The translations under genes were made by a program, and so were the position numbers. A DNA stretch of 10,870 nt from assembly GCA_947252975.1 (NCBI GenBank), contig CAMXWX010000030.1:1-10870 (forward strand). Reading direction: 5' to 3'. A model generated the notes under the pieces. That model saw nothing but the letters and a program-made list of their open reading frames with translations, was not told the origin of the DNA and made no database searches. This DNA is from an uncultured Gardnerella sp. (GTDB lineage Bacteria; Actinomycetota; Actinomycetes; Actinomycetales; Bifidobacteriaceae). This document shows positions 1 to 6,422 of this stretch, one piece after another. Numbering within the stretch: position 1 is the first letter of the stretch; each line of letters starts with the position of its first letter.

Positions 1-402
1 TTCCATCAAGGTGTGCAAAAGCTTGTTGCAGATTTGAATACTCTGTATAAGAGCTCTCGTGCATTCTGGAGTCAAGACTTTACTCCTGATGGTTTCCAGT
101 GGCTTACAAGCGACGATTCCGATCACAATACTTTAAGCTACATGCGTATTGGCGACGACGGAGAAGAAATCGTTGTAGTAGTAAACTTCTCAGGTCAAGC
201 TTGGCAAGACTATCAGGTTGCGCTACCAAAAGGTGGACAGTGGGAAGAGATACTCACAACTGATGATGCAAAGTATTGCGGATCTAATATTCACAACGGC
301 ACATTCACTGCTGCTGCTGAAGAGTATCATTCTCGACCATACTCTGCAAGAATCACTGTTCCAGCGTTAGGTGCGGTATTCTTGAAACCAGTACAACACT
401 GA
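1..402 (+). CDS. glgB: 1,4-alpha-glucan branching enzyme, C-terminal part (5' end outside window)
   Basis: The frame is open from base 1 and ends at TGA 400-402, so this is the last 133 residues of a longer protein; the GTG at 13 is internal, not a start. GlgB transfers alpha-1,4-glucan segments to form alpha-1,6 branches in glycogen (GH13 family, cytoplasm), and full enzymes are usually 620-770 residues. What is seen is the end of the catalytic barrel and the C-terminal beta domain: the helix containing [15 protein letters not shown], then [23 protein letters not shown] (in two parts: F-x-P-D-G-F-x-W, then a DD-S-x-x-N-x-L-S-Y-x-R block), the V-V-V-N-F-S strand, and a final [10 protein letters not shown] strand. 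These match the GlgB C-terminus as I know it. The catalytic residues lie upstream and cannot be checked. The response regulator gene begins 16 bases downstream, so read-through is likely. Confidence 0.9.
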   Translation, partial: FHQGVQKLVADLNTLYKSSRAFWSQDFTPDGFQWLTSDDSDHNTLSYMRIGDDGEEIVVVVNFSGQAWQDYQVALPKGGQWEEILTTDDAKYCGSNIHNGTFTAAAEEYHSRPYSARITVPALGAVFLKPVQH

Positions 403-418
403 AAGGTCTTTTTAAAAT

Positions 419-1171
419 ATGCTAAACGCTCCATCAGCTAGCGTAAATGCTCGTACGATTCTCGTTGTTGAGGATGAGCCAGATCTTGCTACAGCAATTG
501 CACAACGCATTACTGCACAAGGCTGGAGAGCAAGAGTCGCTGCAGATGGAGCATCTGCTGTTAGAGCTGCTGAACAACTAAAACCCGATCTCATAATTAT
601 GGATGTTATGCTTCCTATTATGGATGGGATTGAAGCAACTCGACGAATTATCTCCAAAATGCCTGTTCCTATCCTCATGTTAACAGCACGCGATGCAGAA
701 GCCGATAAAATTGTTGGCTTAAGCGCAGGCGCAGATGATTACATGACTAAACCATTTTCGCCACGTGAGTTAATTGCTCGTTGCGCAGCATTGCTGAGAC
801 GCGTAGAACGCGCATCGCAAATAGCAAAGACAATGGAACATGAACGCACAATTAATTTTGGGTCACTTATTATTAGACCCCGTCAAAGACTTGTAACTTT
901 AAACGACAAAGAGGTACATTTTACACCAACTGAGTTTGACTTGCTCGCTACTCTAGCTCGTCATCCTCATACCGTATTTAAGCGTGAAGAGTTACTTGAA
1001 GAGGTGTGGGATTGGCCAGATGCCTCTGGAACTCGCACAGTGGACTCGCACATTAAGTCTTTGAGGCATAAAATTGGATCGGAATGGATTCGTACTGTAC
1101 ACGGAATAGGATACGCATTCGAGCCACCTATTAGTGATTACGACAAAGTTCTGCAATCACAAGTTTCATAA
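419..1171 (+). CDS. OmpR/PhoB-family response regulator
   Basis: A 250-residue DNA-binding response regulator. The receiver domain covers about residues 12-130: acidic pocket E18/D19, phosphoacceptor D62 in IIMDVMLP, switch T89 in MLTAR, and K111 in TKPFSPREL. The C-terminal winged helix covers about 145-237, with FTPTEFDLLATLARHP, an EVWDW segment, and RTVDSHIKSLRHKIG as recognition helix, ending in RTVHGIGYAF. All key residues of a phosphorylation-competent OmpR-type regulator are present. The start at ATG 419 has an AAAGG at 402-406 about 12 bases upstream, which is weak and rather distant. The gene follows glgB by 16 bases and precedes a histidine kinase by 61 bases, so the two form a two-component system. 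Target genes cannot be read from the sequence. It resembles MtrA/BaeR-type regulators but I would not assign a name. Confidence 0.95.
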   Translation: MLNAPSASVNARTILVVEDEPDLATAIAQRITAQGWRARVAADGASAVRAAEQLKPDLIIMDVMLPIMDGIEATRRIISKMPVPILMLTARDAEADKIVGLSAGADDYMTKPFSPRELIARCAALLRRVERASQIAKTMEHERTINFGSLIIRPRQRLVTLNDKEVHFTPTEFDLLATLARHPHTVFKREELLEEVWDWPDASGTRTVDSHIKSLRHKIGSEWIRTVHGIGYAFEPPISDYDKVLQSQVS

Positions 1172-1208
1172 ATAGTTATAACTTTCATAAGTAGTAAATA
1201 GTTACAAC
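1164..1208 (+). repeat. Imperfect direct repeat between the response regulator and kinase genes
   Basis: Two related copies lie in tandem at the end of the response regulator and in the 61-base gap before the kinase: TTTCATAAATAGTTATAAC (1164-1182), and 1183-1208, which begins TTTCATAAGTAG and ends AATAGTTACAAC. The 12-base core AATAGTTAYAAC recurs at 1171-1182 and 1197-1208 with one mismatch, 26 bases apart. The first copy contains the TAA stop at 1169-1171. It could be a slippage duplication or a paired regulator site; nothing in the sequence decides between these. Confidence 0.5.
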
Positions 1209-1232
1209 ACTTTAGCTTCGGAAAATTCGTAA

Positions 1233-2408
1233 ATGGTATTAGAAAATAAAATAAATACTGCTAATTCTGAACAATATAAAAATACTAAGCAACGTAATTT
1301 ATTAAATAAAAACTCAAATCCTCAACTTAGAAATAAGTCAAAAACTCGATTTACGAATTCTTCTGTAAAGCATAATTATCCAAATCGACCTGTCGGATTT
1401 TTTTCATCTCTAAAAATTGAACTTTCGGCAATTATTGTTTTTGCAACAGCAATTGCTTTTGTAATGGCATGGTTTTTACTTAAAACTGGTCTAAATGGCT
1501 GGATTGCAATGCCATTAACGCTTATTGTTGCTCTAGGAATTACATACATTTTTTCTAGAGGACTTACAGCACCACTTCGTCAAATGAAAAATGCTGCAGA
1601 AGCCATGGCTGATGGCGACTACTCTGTACGAGTTGCTGTAGAAAATCGTCGTGACGAAGTAGGTAAATTAACTCTTGCATTTAATGAAATGGCAGAAGAA
1701 CTTGAACATGCAGATCAGATGCGTAGAGAGCTTATAGCAAACGTAAGTCACGAATTACGCACTCCTGTTTCTGCTTTACAAGCAATGCTTGAAAATCTTG
1801 CAGACGGAGTTGTTGATCCTACTCCATCTAATATGGAAGCTATATTAAACCAAACTCATAGACTCGCTGATCTTATTACTTTCCTTCTTGATTTATCTAG
1901 AGTTGAAGCAGGTGCGGAAAGCCTTAATATAACTTCATTTAATTTCACAGACTTTATTGACGAAATTATTGAGCCACTAGAAATAGCTGATTCAGGTCAT
2001 AATCATAATATTGAAGTTCAAATTAATGATGAGATTGAATTAACAGGAGATCAAGCTCGCCTTTCGCAACTTTTTACTAATATTATTTCCAACGCTCTAA
2101 AACATTCAGATGATGGAACTCGTGTCCTTATAAGTGCTCATATTAATCACAACCAAAACTCTGTAATATGTAATGTTGTGAATTTTGGAGAACAAATTCC
2201 TCAAGAAGATCGCGCCGATATTTTCAGAAGATTTGTTAAAGGAAATCAGCGAATTGGCACAGAATCAGGAGGAACAGGATTAGGATTGTCAATTGCTCGT
2301 TGGGCTGCACAATTGCACCATGGAACTGTAAAAGTAGTAGACGATAAGCGTGGTCCAAACTTTGAGATTACGCTTCCGCTAAACTATAGCAATACAATAG
2401 TAAACTAA
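1233..2408 (+). CDS. HAMP-domain sensor histidine kinase with minimal external loop
   Basis: A 391-residue membrane kinase, the likely partner of the regulator just upstream. Order: a basic, Asn/Lys-rich cytoplasmic N-terminus (1-57); TM1 about 62-83; a loop of only about 6 residues; TM2 about 90-108; HAMP about 109-160; dimerisation/phosphoacceptor helix with H173 in NVSHELRTP; and a catalytic ATPase domain with N box N283/N287 (NIISNALKHS), a G1-like VNFGEQIP at about 316-322, IFRRF, and a G2 box GGTGLGLSIA at 346-355. G1 is the NxGxxIP variant rather than DNGPGIP; comparable variants occur in actinobacterial kinases, so activity is still likely. With no extracytoplasmic sensor domain, it resembles intramembrane-sensing kinases. 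The ATG at 1233 has no good ribosome site and the N-terminal tail is low-complexity. No other convincing start exists before TM1. The stop overlaps the end of the opposing comF gene by 4 bases. Confidence 0.92.
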   Translation: MVLENKINTANSEQYKNTKQRNLLNKNSNPQLRNKSKTRFTNSSVKHNYPNRPVGFFSSLKIELSAIIVFATAIAFVMAWFLLKTGLNGWIAMPLTLIVALGITYIFSRGLTAPLRQMKNAAEAMADGDYSVRVAVENRRDEVGKLTLAFNEMAEELEHADQMRRELIANVSHELRTPVSALQAMLENLADGVVDPTPSNMEAILNQTHRLADLITFLLDLSRVEAGAESLNITSFNFTDFIDEIIEPLEIADSGHNHNIEVQINDEIELTGDQARLSQLFTNIISNALKHSDDGTRVLISAHINHNQNSVICNVVNFGEQIPQEDRADIFRRFVKGNQRIGTESGGTGLGLSIARWAAQLHHGTVKVVDDKRGPNFEITLPLNYSNTIVN

Positions 2409-3298
2409 CATTCGTAATCTGCTGTACGATCATCCTTATTGCATACACACGCTAAAGAAAAGCATGCCAAAACAGTAATTCCACTACTCTGTAGAGTTGA
2501 AACGCAGCTATTCATAGTTGAGCCAGTAGTTACAATATCATCCAATACAATAGCTTTGTACTCGCGTTGATTTTCAGACTTTTGCTTTCTCAATTCTTTG
2601 AAATCGATGCTAAACGCTTTAGAAATTCTGTTAGACCTTCCACGAAAACCGGAAGTTTGCACTGATTTCGCAGTAATTCTAGCATTCATACTTACAATAT
2701 CTAAAACGTATGCCCTAATGCCACTATTACACAATCGTTTAGCAACACAATTTGCAACAGGCAACATATGTTTACGCCCACGATGTCTTGATGAATACTT
2801 AGATGACGGAACTGGTATAACAAATATAGGATTTTCACTTATATAACAAGAATGCGAGCGCAAAAATTTAGATATAACTTCTACTACTAAATCGCCAATA
2901 AGTTCACCAAATATTTTGTCACATGCAATATCGAAATGATCCTTCCATAACAATATTGCGCGACGAACAACCGTAGAATACAAGCCGCAAGCGTAGCGAT
3001 ATCCACATAGTGTTCTGGTAAATGGTACACGTTTCCAGCATTGCAACGCTTTCTTGCAGTTGTCACACAATATATAGTCTGGAGTATCACAGCCTGCACA
3101 TGCGCGAGGCAAAAATAAATTAAATAAAGCAATCGCTACATTCTTCCAAGTAGCAAAACGCCAATTTACAGAATCAACATCCTTGTTTTCACATACACCA
3201 CAAGGTACAGATGCGTGACATGCTAATCCCCCATGAGATGTCACGCTTCTATACTTCTTTTTGTTTTGGTGATTTATAACCTTGCGTCTCCCAACCAT
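2405..3298 (-). CDS. comF: ComF-family phosphoribosyltransferase-like protein
   Basis: A 297-residue ComF-type protein. The family joins a small zinc finger to a phosphoribosyltransferase fold. In naturally transformable bacteria ComF helps bring in single-stranded DNA; in many others its role is unknown. Seen here: CAGC at 67-70 with CDNC at 78-81 (four-cysteine zinc site), the basic SSRHRGRKHM segment at about 169-178 where the family has its RGxNQ motif, an R-x-x-R-x-x-N-x-x-x-x-A-F stretch at about 219-229, and the PRPP-binding loop IVLDDIVTTGST at 250-261. The first 60 residues extend beyond the usual ComF start and carry three more cysteines (C27, C33, C36). No clear ribosome site precedes ATG 3296-3298 and no good in-frame alternative is visible before the zinc finger, so the start is uncertain. 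It is 91 bases downstream of the HAD gene and may share its transcript. Confidence 0.85.
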   Translation of the reverse strand: MVGRRKVINHQNKKKYRSVTSHGGLACHASVPCGVCENKDVDSVNWRFATWKNVAIALFNLFLPRACAGCDTPDYILCDNCKKALQCWKRVPFTRTLCGYRYACGLYSTVVRRAILLWKDHFDIACDKIFGELIGDLVVEVISKFLRSHSCYISENPIFVIPVPSSKYSSRHRGRKHMLPVANCVAKRLCNSGIRAYVLDIVSMNARITAKSVQTSGFRGRSNRISKAFSIDFKELRKQKSENQREYKAIVLDDIVTTGSTMNSCVSTLQSSGITVLACFSLACVCNKDDRTADYEC

Positions 3299-3348
3299 AA
3301 TGACAGCATATGCGATCGCTTATTAACTATGCAAATAAAAAATGTTAT

Positions 3349-3357
3349 TGTGGATAA
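3349..3357 (-). other. Single perfect DnaA-box-like 9-mer
   Basis: TTATCCACA on the - strand, in the AT-rich 91-base gap between the HAD and comF genes, with the palindrome GCGATCGC about 30 bases away (3313-3320). It matches the classical strong DnaA box exactly. I see only one copy nearby, so this is not an origin. It could bind DnaA as a regulator or be chance in AT-rich DNA. Confidence 0.3.
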
Positions 3358-3389
3358 AAGGTATTTTAAAATGAAAAATTAATAAAATT

Positions 3390-4211
3390 CTATATTTCTA
3401 AAATATTAAGTACCTTATTACAAAGCTCTAAGGTATCCGAAGGATTACTTACTTTAACAACTAACGCTCCTGTAAAGGCAGTAGGATAATCGTTTCCTCC
3501 AGGATACATACGATCGCCAATAAAAGTAATTTTTTCAATATTAAAATCACAATATTGAGATAGCATTCGCAAAGCTTGAGCTTTATCGTCACCGCGCCTG
3601 TATATATCGATGCTAGTATCTCCTCCAGCGCGTACAGCAAAATTAGGTAAAGCTTGAGAAATGCTTTGTGCAAGTTGAGCTTTCAAACAACCGCTAGGAT
3701 CCCAAGTTTTTTTATATTCAATAGGAGCTAGTTGTCCTAGTGCCGAAAAAGTAATTTGACTACCGCGGTTCTCTATCTGTTCTCCCCACAGCATTGGATC
3801 GCCGGGTTCTTTCCAAACGCCCATATTTTTTGCACACTTGTGTATTGCATCAATAACGCATTGCGCTTGCTTAAAATCGATACTATGCTCATAAACACAT
3901 TGCAATGACATGTCATTATTCACACGATAATAACTAGTTCCATTAGTGGGCATTATGTGAATATTTTTAAGATTAGTGCCAGTAGTTAGCATATCTAAAA
4001 TTTGCTTCTTAACTAACTCTAAGCAGCCACCTGTTATTACAGCAACAGGAATTATATCAATCAGCTTACTTAATGATTCAGCCATCGATTTAAGCATAGG
4101 TTTTTTAGAACATGCCAGTGTGTTATCTAAATCAAAAGCAATAAGAGACGATTCAGCAATGCTCAAGTCAAGATTAAACTCATTCCAATCATGCACTATT
4201 GGTTTGAGCAT
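3390..4211 (-). CDS. HAD-IIB family hydrolase, phosphomannomutase-like
   Basis: A 273-residue HAD-superfamily protein with all four motifs: I, FDLDNTL (nucleophile D27, acid/base D29); II, ITGG (T60); III, K210 in GDDKAQAL; IV, GDRMYPGGND at 232-241 (D233, N240/D241). The IIB cap lies between motifs II and III. The GGND motif IV and the cap segment ENRGSQITFSALGQ (about 147-160) resemble eukaryote-type phosphomannomutase. By alignment from memory, R149 is kept, but the positions matching the two cap arginines that hold substrate phosphate in human PMM2 are Q160 and K167. This makes a sugar-phosphate phosphatase at least as likely as a mutase. The start is well supported: AGGAGGA (4218-4224, - strand) lies 6 bases before ATG 4209-4211. 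It is divergent from the Rv3259-like gene and upstream of comF on the same strand. The substrate is not determinable from sequence. Confidence 0.85.
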   Translation of the reverse strand: MLKPIVHDWNEFNLDLSIAESSLIAFDLDNTLACSKKPMLKSMAESLSKLIDIIPVAVITGGCLELVKKQILDMLTTGTNLKNIHIMPTNGTSYYRVNNDMSLQCVYEHSIDFKQAQCVIDAIHKCAKNMGVWKEPGDPMLWGEQIENRGSQITFSALGQLAPIEYKKTWDPSGCLKAQLAQSISQALPNFAVRAGGDTSIDIYRRGDDKAQALRMLSQYCDFNIEKITFIGDRMYPGGNDYPTAFTGALVVKVSNPSDTLELCNKVLNILEI

Positions 4212-4217
4212 TACAAA

Positions 4218-4224
4218 TCCTCCT
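4218..4224 (-). promoter_or_regulatory. Strong Shine-Dalgarno site for the HAD gene
   Basis: AGGAGGA on the - strand, 6 bases before the ATG at 4209-4211. It fixes the start of the HAD-IIB gene. Confidence 0.85.
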
Positions 4225-4256
4225 GACTTTTAAAACCATATATACAGTATTCTATA

Positions 4257-4275
4257 GTGTGAGCGTATTTCACAC
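4257..4275. promoter_or_regulatory. Operator-like inverted repeat in the divergent control region
   Basis: GTGTGA-N7-TCACAC, a perfect 6-bp dyad of 19 bases (spacer GCGTATT), in the 119-base gap between the divergent HAD and Rv3259-like genes. On the - strand TAGAAT (4249-4254) is a possible -10 for the HAD gene; on the + strand TATTAT (4297-4302) is a possible -10 for the small gene. The dyad would overlap or abut the -35 region of either, as expected for a dimeric repressor or activator. The half-site resembles CRP and LacI half-sites, but the spacing is neither classical type. The cognate regulator is unknown. Confidence 0.45.
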
Positions 4276-4296
4276 ACCGCATATTAATTATTTACA

Positions 4297-4302
4297 TATT
4301 AT
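4297..4302 (+). promoter_or_regulatory. Possible -10 box for the Rv3259-like gene
   Basis: TATTAT, 28 bases before the ATG at 4331; a transcript would start near 4309. No convincing -35 is seen at the right distance. The upstream dyad at 4257-4275 may take its place through an activator, or this may be a chance match. Confidence 0.25.
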
Positions 4303-4330
4303 TGCCCTAGCCTTCTCGTAAAGTGGAAGC

Positions 4331-4759
4331 ATGACAGGTCTAATTTGGGAAGAACGTCACTATAGAAATAGGCATGGTAGAGGTCTTAGGGCACCAATAT
4401 TTGGTACTCGCCTGCCACAATATAGAACCGCTAGCGGAATGTTCGATGCTATGGTAGCGGCTCAAATTAGACGTCTTAACAGTGCTTGGAGAGCATTAAC
4501 TAAAGACGTTCAATTTGCAGTAGAAGATGTGCCACCTTCACAACCACTGTTATGGGAACAAAACCGCAGAATACTTTCACAAGCGTTTCCAGCTAGCCGT
4601 GGTATGCAATCTAGAATTGTATTGTATAGGCTTCCGCTATGCACTCATGTAAGCAGCAGAAGTGAACTTCAATATGCTATCAGAGATGAGCTTGTGCAAC
4701 GCTTAGCAGAACTATACGGTCGCAGACCAGAAGAAATTGATCCAGATTGGGGTCTGTAA
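4331..4759 (+). CDS. Rv3259-like actinobacterial protein ('metallopeptidase family'), no HExxH
   Basis: A 142-residue protein that I recognise as the small actinobacterial family often labelled metallopeptidase-like, found in Mycobacterium as Rv3259 beside whiB2 and sugar-nucleotide genes. Visible hallmarks: a basic RNRHGRGLR near the N-terminus (12-20), a helical RT-x-x-x-x-F-D-x-M-V stretch, the strand FAVEDVPP (62-69), a RIVLYRLPL strand (95-103), and a C-terminal helix with IRDELVQRLAELYG ending in PEEIDPDW. Related zincin-like proteins carry HExxH in that helix; here the position reads RDELVQRLAE, so there is no visible zinc-protease site and peptidase activity is doubtful. There is no signal peptide or membrane segment. 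GGAAG lies almost against the ATG and is too close to be a good ribosome site, so translation may start close to the transcript end. It is convergent with the DUF5719 gene. Its role is unknown. Confidence 0.75.
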   Translation: MTGLIWEERHYRNRHGRGLRAPIFGTRLPQYRTASGMFDAMVAAQIRRLNSAWRALTKDVQFAVEDVPPSQPLLWEQNRRILSQAFPASRGMQSRIVLYRLPLCTHVSSRSELQYAIRDELVQRLAELYGRRPEEIDPDWGL

Positions 4760-4767
4760 ACAATTTT

Positions 4768-4805
4768 TAAATTAATTAAAATTATCAAGTATTTTAATTA
4801 ATTTA
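4768..4805. terminator. GC-free perfect hairpin in a convergent gap (probable bidirectional terminator)
   Basis: The arms 4768-4782 (TAAATTAATTAAAAT) and 4791-4805 (ATTTTAATTAATTTA) are exact reverse complements: a 15-bp stem made only of A and T, with the 8-base loop TATCAAGT. It sits between the ends of two converging genes (4759 and 4836), where a shared terminator is expected. It lacks the GC-rich stem of a textbook terminator and has no long U tract directly after the stem in either direction, so termination is inferred mainly from position. A weaker dyad, GCAATA (4818-4823) with TATTGC (4837-4842), lies next to it across the DUF5719 stop. Confidence 0.5.
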
Positions 4806-4835
4806 TAGTCGCTTATAGCAATATTTTTATTCGTA

Positions 4836-6422
4836 TTATTGCACAATATGATTGTCAGTTTTAACGTATACCTTCATTTCTTGCGGCTCCAAAGATTGCG
4901 CAGAAAGCCAAGAAATACCTGCTATACCAGCCTTATCGATTTCATCTTTATGAATACGGGCAGACAAAGAAACTTTGCTATGCGATTTCGCAATAAACAT
5001 AACTACATCGTGCGAAATGTCTGAAACAGGAATTCTTAAAGATGCATTCGCAGGAATCGTTACGTTTTTTGTAGCAGCTAATACACCATTTAAATCAAAT
5101 CCTTGCAAACGCACAGAAGTATCTTTATCGCTTGAAGAAGAAAGGTATAGAGCTGTTTCATTAGCAGAAACAGGTGAAACAATTGCGCCACTACCTTGCA
5201 CGTTAGATGGTGTAATAAAAGCTACATCTGACTGATTATCTTTGCCATCTTTAGTAATAGACATCATTACTTGAGTAGGAACATCTCCACTTACGCTCAA
5301 AGCATTAACATGCTCTGGAACTTTTCCAAGATCGACAACTTGCAAATGGTGTGCTTTTAACGTCAAATTCTTTACTTCTTTAGAACCTGTATCATTCATC
5401 CATGAAAGTGTTACATTACCATCTTTATTTGGCCATACATATAACTTAGATTGATCGCCTTCACTAATACCTGAAAGAATATTTGTGTTAGATTGAGTGC
5501 TTAATTCATGAACAATATCTACACCTTTTACAGATAAGCCACTCATATGAACGACTTTTACAAATGATGCTATAGGTGTCTGTTCGCTTTCAACTTGCAC
5601 GTATAATCCAGAAGTCTTAGGAGAAGCAGCAGCAAGATCAAAATATGCGTGAGAACGAGCAGGAACAGTAAAAGCACTTCCTGTAGAAAGATTTAACTGA
5701 TTGTTGCCATGTTCTGCAGACCAAGCTTTAACACGAACAACAGTAGATTTTGAAGCAGCATTAAATGCTTCTAAACGAATAGAAATTCCATCAGCAGATT
5801 CTGGAACTAGGAATGTCTGTTTCATAGACGGCATGGAACAGGTAGTTGCAGATAAACCTTTTACGTCACCTTTAGTAGCCCATGAAACCATGGAAGCAGA
5901 TATTCCAGTGCCAGATCCAACTCGTGACAAATGTCCTTCTAGAACTTGAGCGTCATGATTTACATTATTGTTAGCAATAAAAGCTGACGTATCATCATCA
6001 GTTGATTTTGAATTCAATGTAATAGATTGATCATTGTTATCTCGTATGTTACGCAAGCTAGAACTATACACATCTCCAAAAGCACCATAACGAGCAGAAG
6101 ATTGTAAATCGCCTTCTGATTCGTTATATTCGCTATCACCATATTGAGTCAAATCTGGAAGAGACAATCGAATAGGACAAATAGTTTGCAAACGAGTAGA
6201 ACCAACACTACTTATAACGCCACTAGATGGAGTATTAGGATTATCTACAAAGTGAGGCATTGGTAGGCATAATGCAACAACACATGCAGAAGCAATAAGT
6301 ATTATTGCACTAAAAATAGCAAGTGAGACAATACTGACTATTTTGTTCTTGCGATTAATATCTACATCTGCATTTACTTCACCATGCTTAGAGCCCTCAT
6401 GAGGATTTTTATGCCAGTTCAT
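4836..6422 (-). CDS. DUF5719-family membrane-anchored extracytoplasmic protein
   Basis: A 528-residue protein with a short charged cytoplasmic N-terminus (1-27), one hydrophobic anchor (about 28-53, from KIVSIVSLAIF to VVALCLP) without a clear signal-peptidase site, and a large Ser/Thr/Val-rich beta-type region outside the membrane. The pattern of repeated beta sandwiches, the position directly after a GT2 membrane glycosyltransferase, and proximity to the Rv3259-like gene fit the actinobacterial DUF5719 family, which has no characterised function. No enzyme motif is apparent. The start is well supported by GAGGAGG on the - strand (TCCTCC on + at 6428-6433), 5-6 bases before ATG 6420-6422. 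Its first 14 bases overlap the end of the glycosyltransferase gene, so coupled translation and a shared job in envelope glycan assembly are likely. The family call rests on context plus general character. Confidence 0.75.
   Translation of the reverse strand: MNWHKNPHEGSKHGEVNADVDINRKNKIVSIVSLAIFSAIILIASACVVALCLPMPHFVDNPNTPSSGVISSVGSTRLQTICPIRLSLPDLTQYGDSEYNESEGDLQSSARYGAFGDVYSSSLRNIRDNNDQSITLNSKSTDDDTSAFIANNNVNHDAQVLEGHLSRVGSGTGISASMVSWATKGDVKGLSATTCSMPSMKQTFLVPESADGISIRLEAFNAASKSTVVRVKAWSAEHGNNQLNLSTGSAFTVPARSHAYFDLAAASPKTSGLYVQVESEQTPIASFVKVVHMSGLSVKGVDIVHELSTQSNTNILSGISEGDQSKLYVWPNKDGNVTLSWMNDTGSKEVKNLTLKAHHLQVVDLGKVPEHVNALSVSGDVPTQVMMSITKDGKDNQSDVAFITPSNVQGSGAIVSPVSANETALYLSSSSDKDTSVRLQGFDLNGVLAATKNVTIPANASLRIPVSDISHDVVMFIAKSHSKVSLSARIHKDEIDKAGIAGISWLSAQSLEPQEMKVYVKTDNHIVQ

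Noticed and set aside
13..402. Independent small gene starting at GTG 13
   Set aside because: The frame is open to base 1 and the residues before it (FHQG) continue the GlgB helix, so this is an internal codon of glgB.
412..678. 88-codon open frame on the - strand opposite the response regulator
   Set aside because: It lies antisense to the receiver domain, whose motifs are all intact; composition is that of a shadow frame.
3299..3389. Replication origin or plasmid-type iteron region
   Set aside because: Only one DnaA-box match, no repeated boxes, and no replication gene nearby.
4257..4275. LacI or CRP operator
   Set aside because: The TGTGA half-site is similar, but the N7 spacing and arm sequence fit neither classical operator, so only a generic operator-like dyad is claimed.
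4975..5235. Small + strand open frames opposite the DUF5719 gene (also 5701-5949)
   Set aside because: No ribosome site, no domain, and fully covered by the DUF5719 coding frame with its strong Shine-Dalgarno site.
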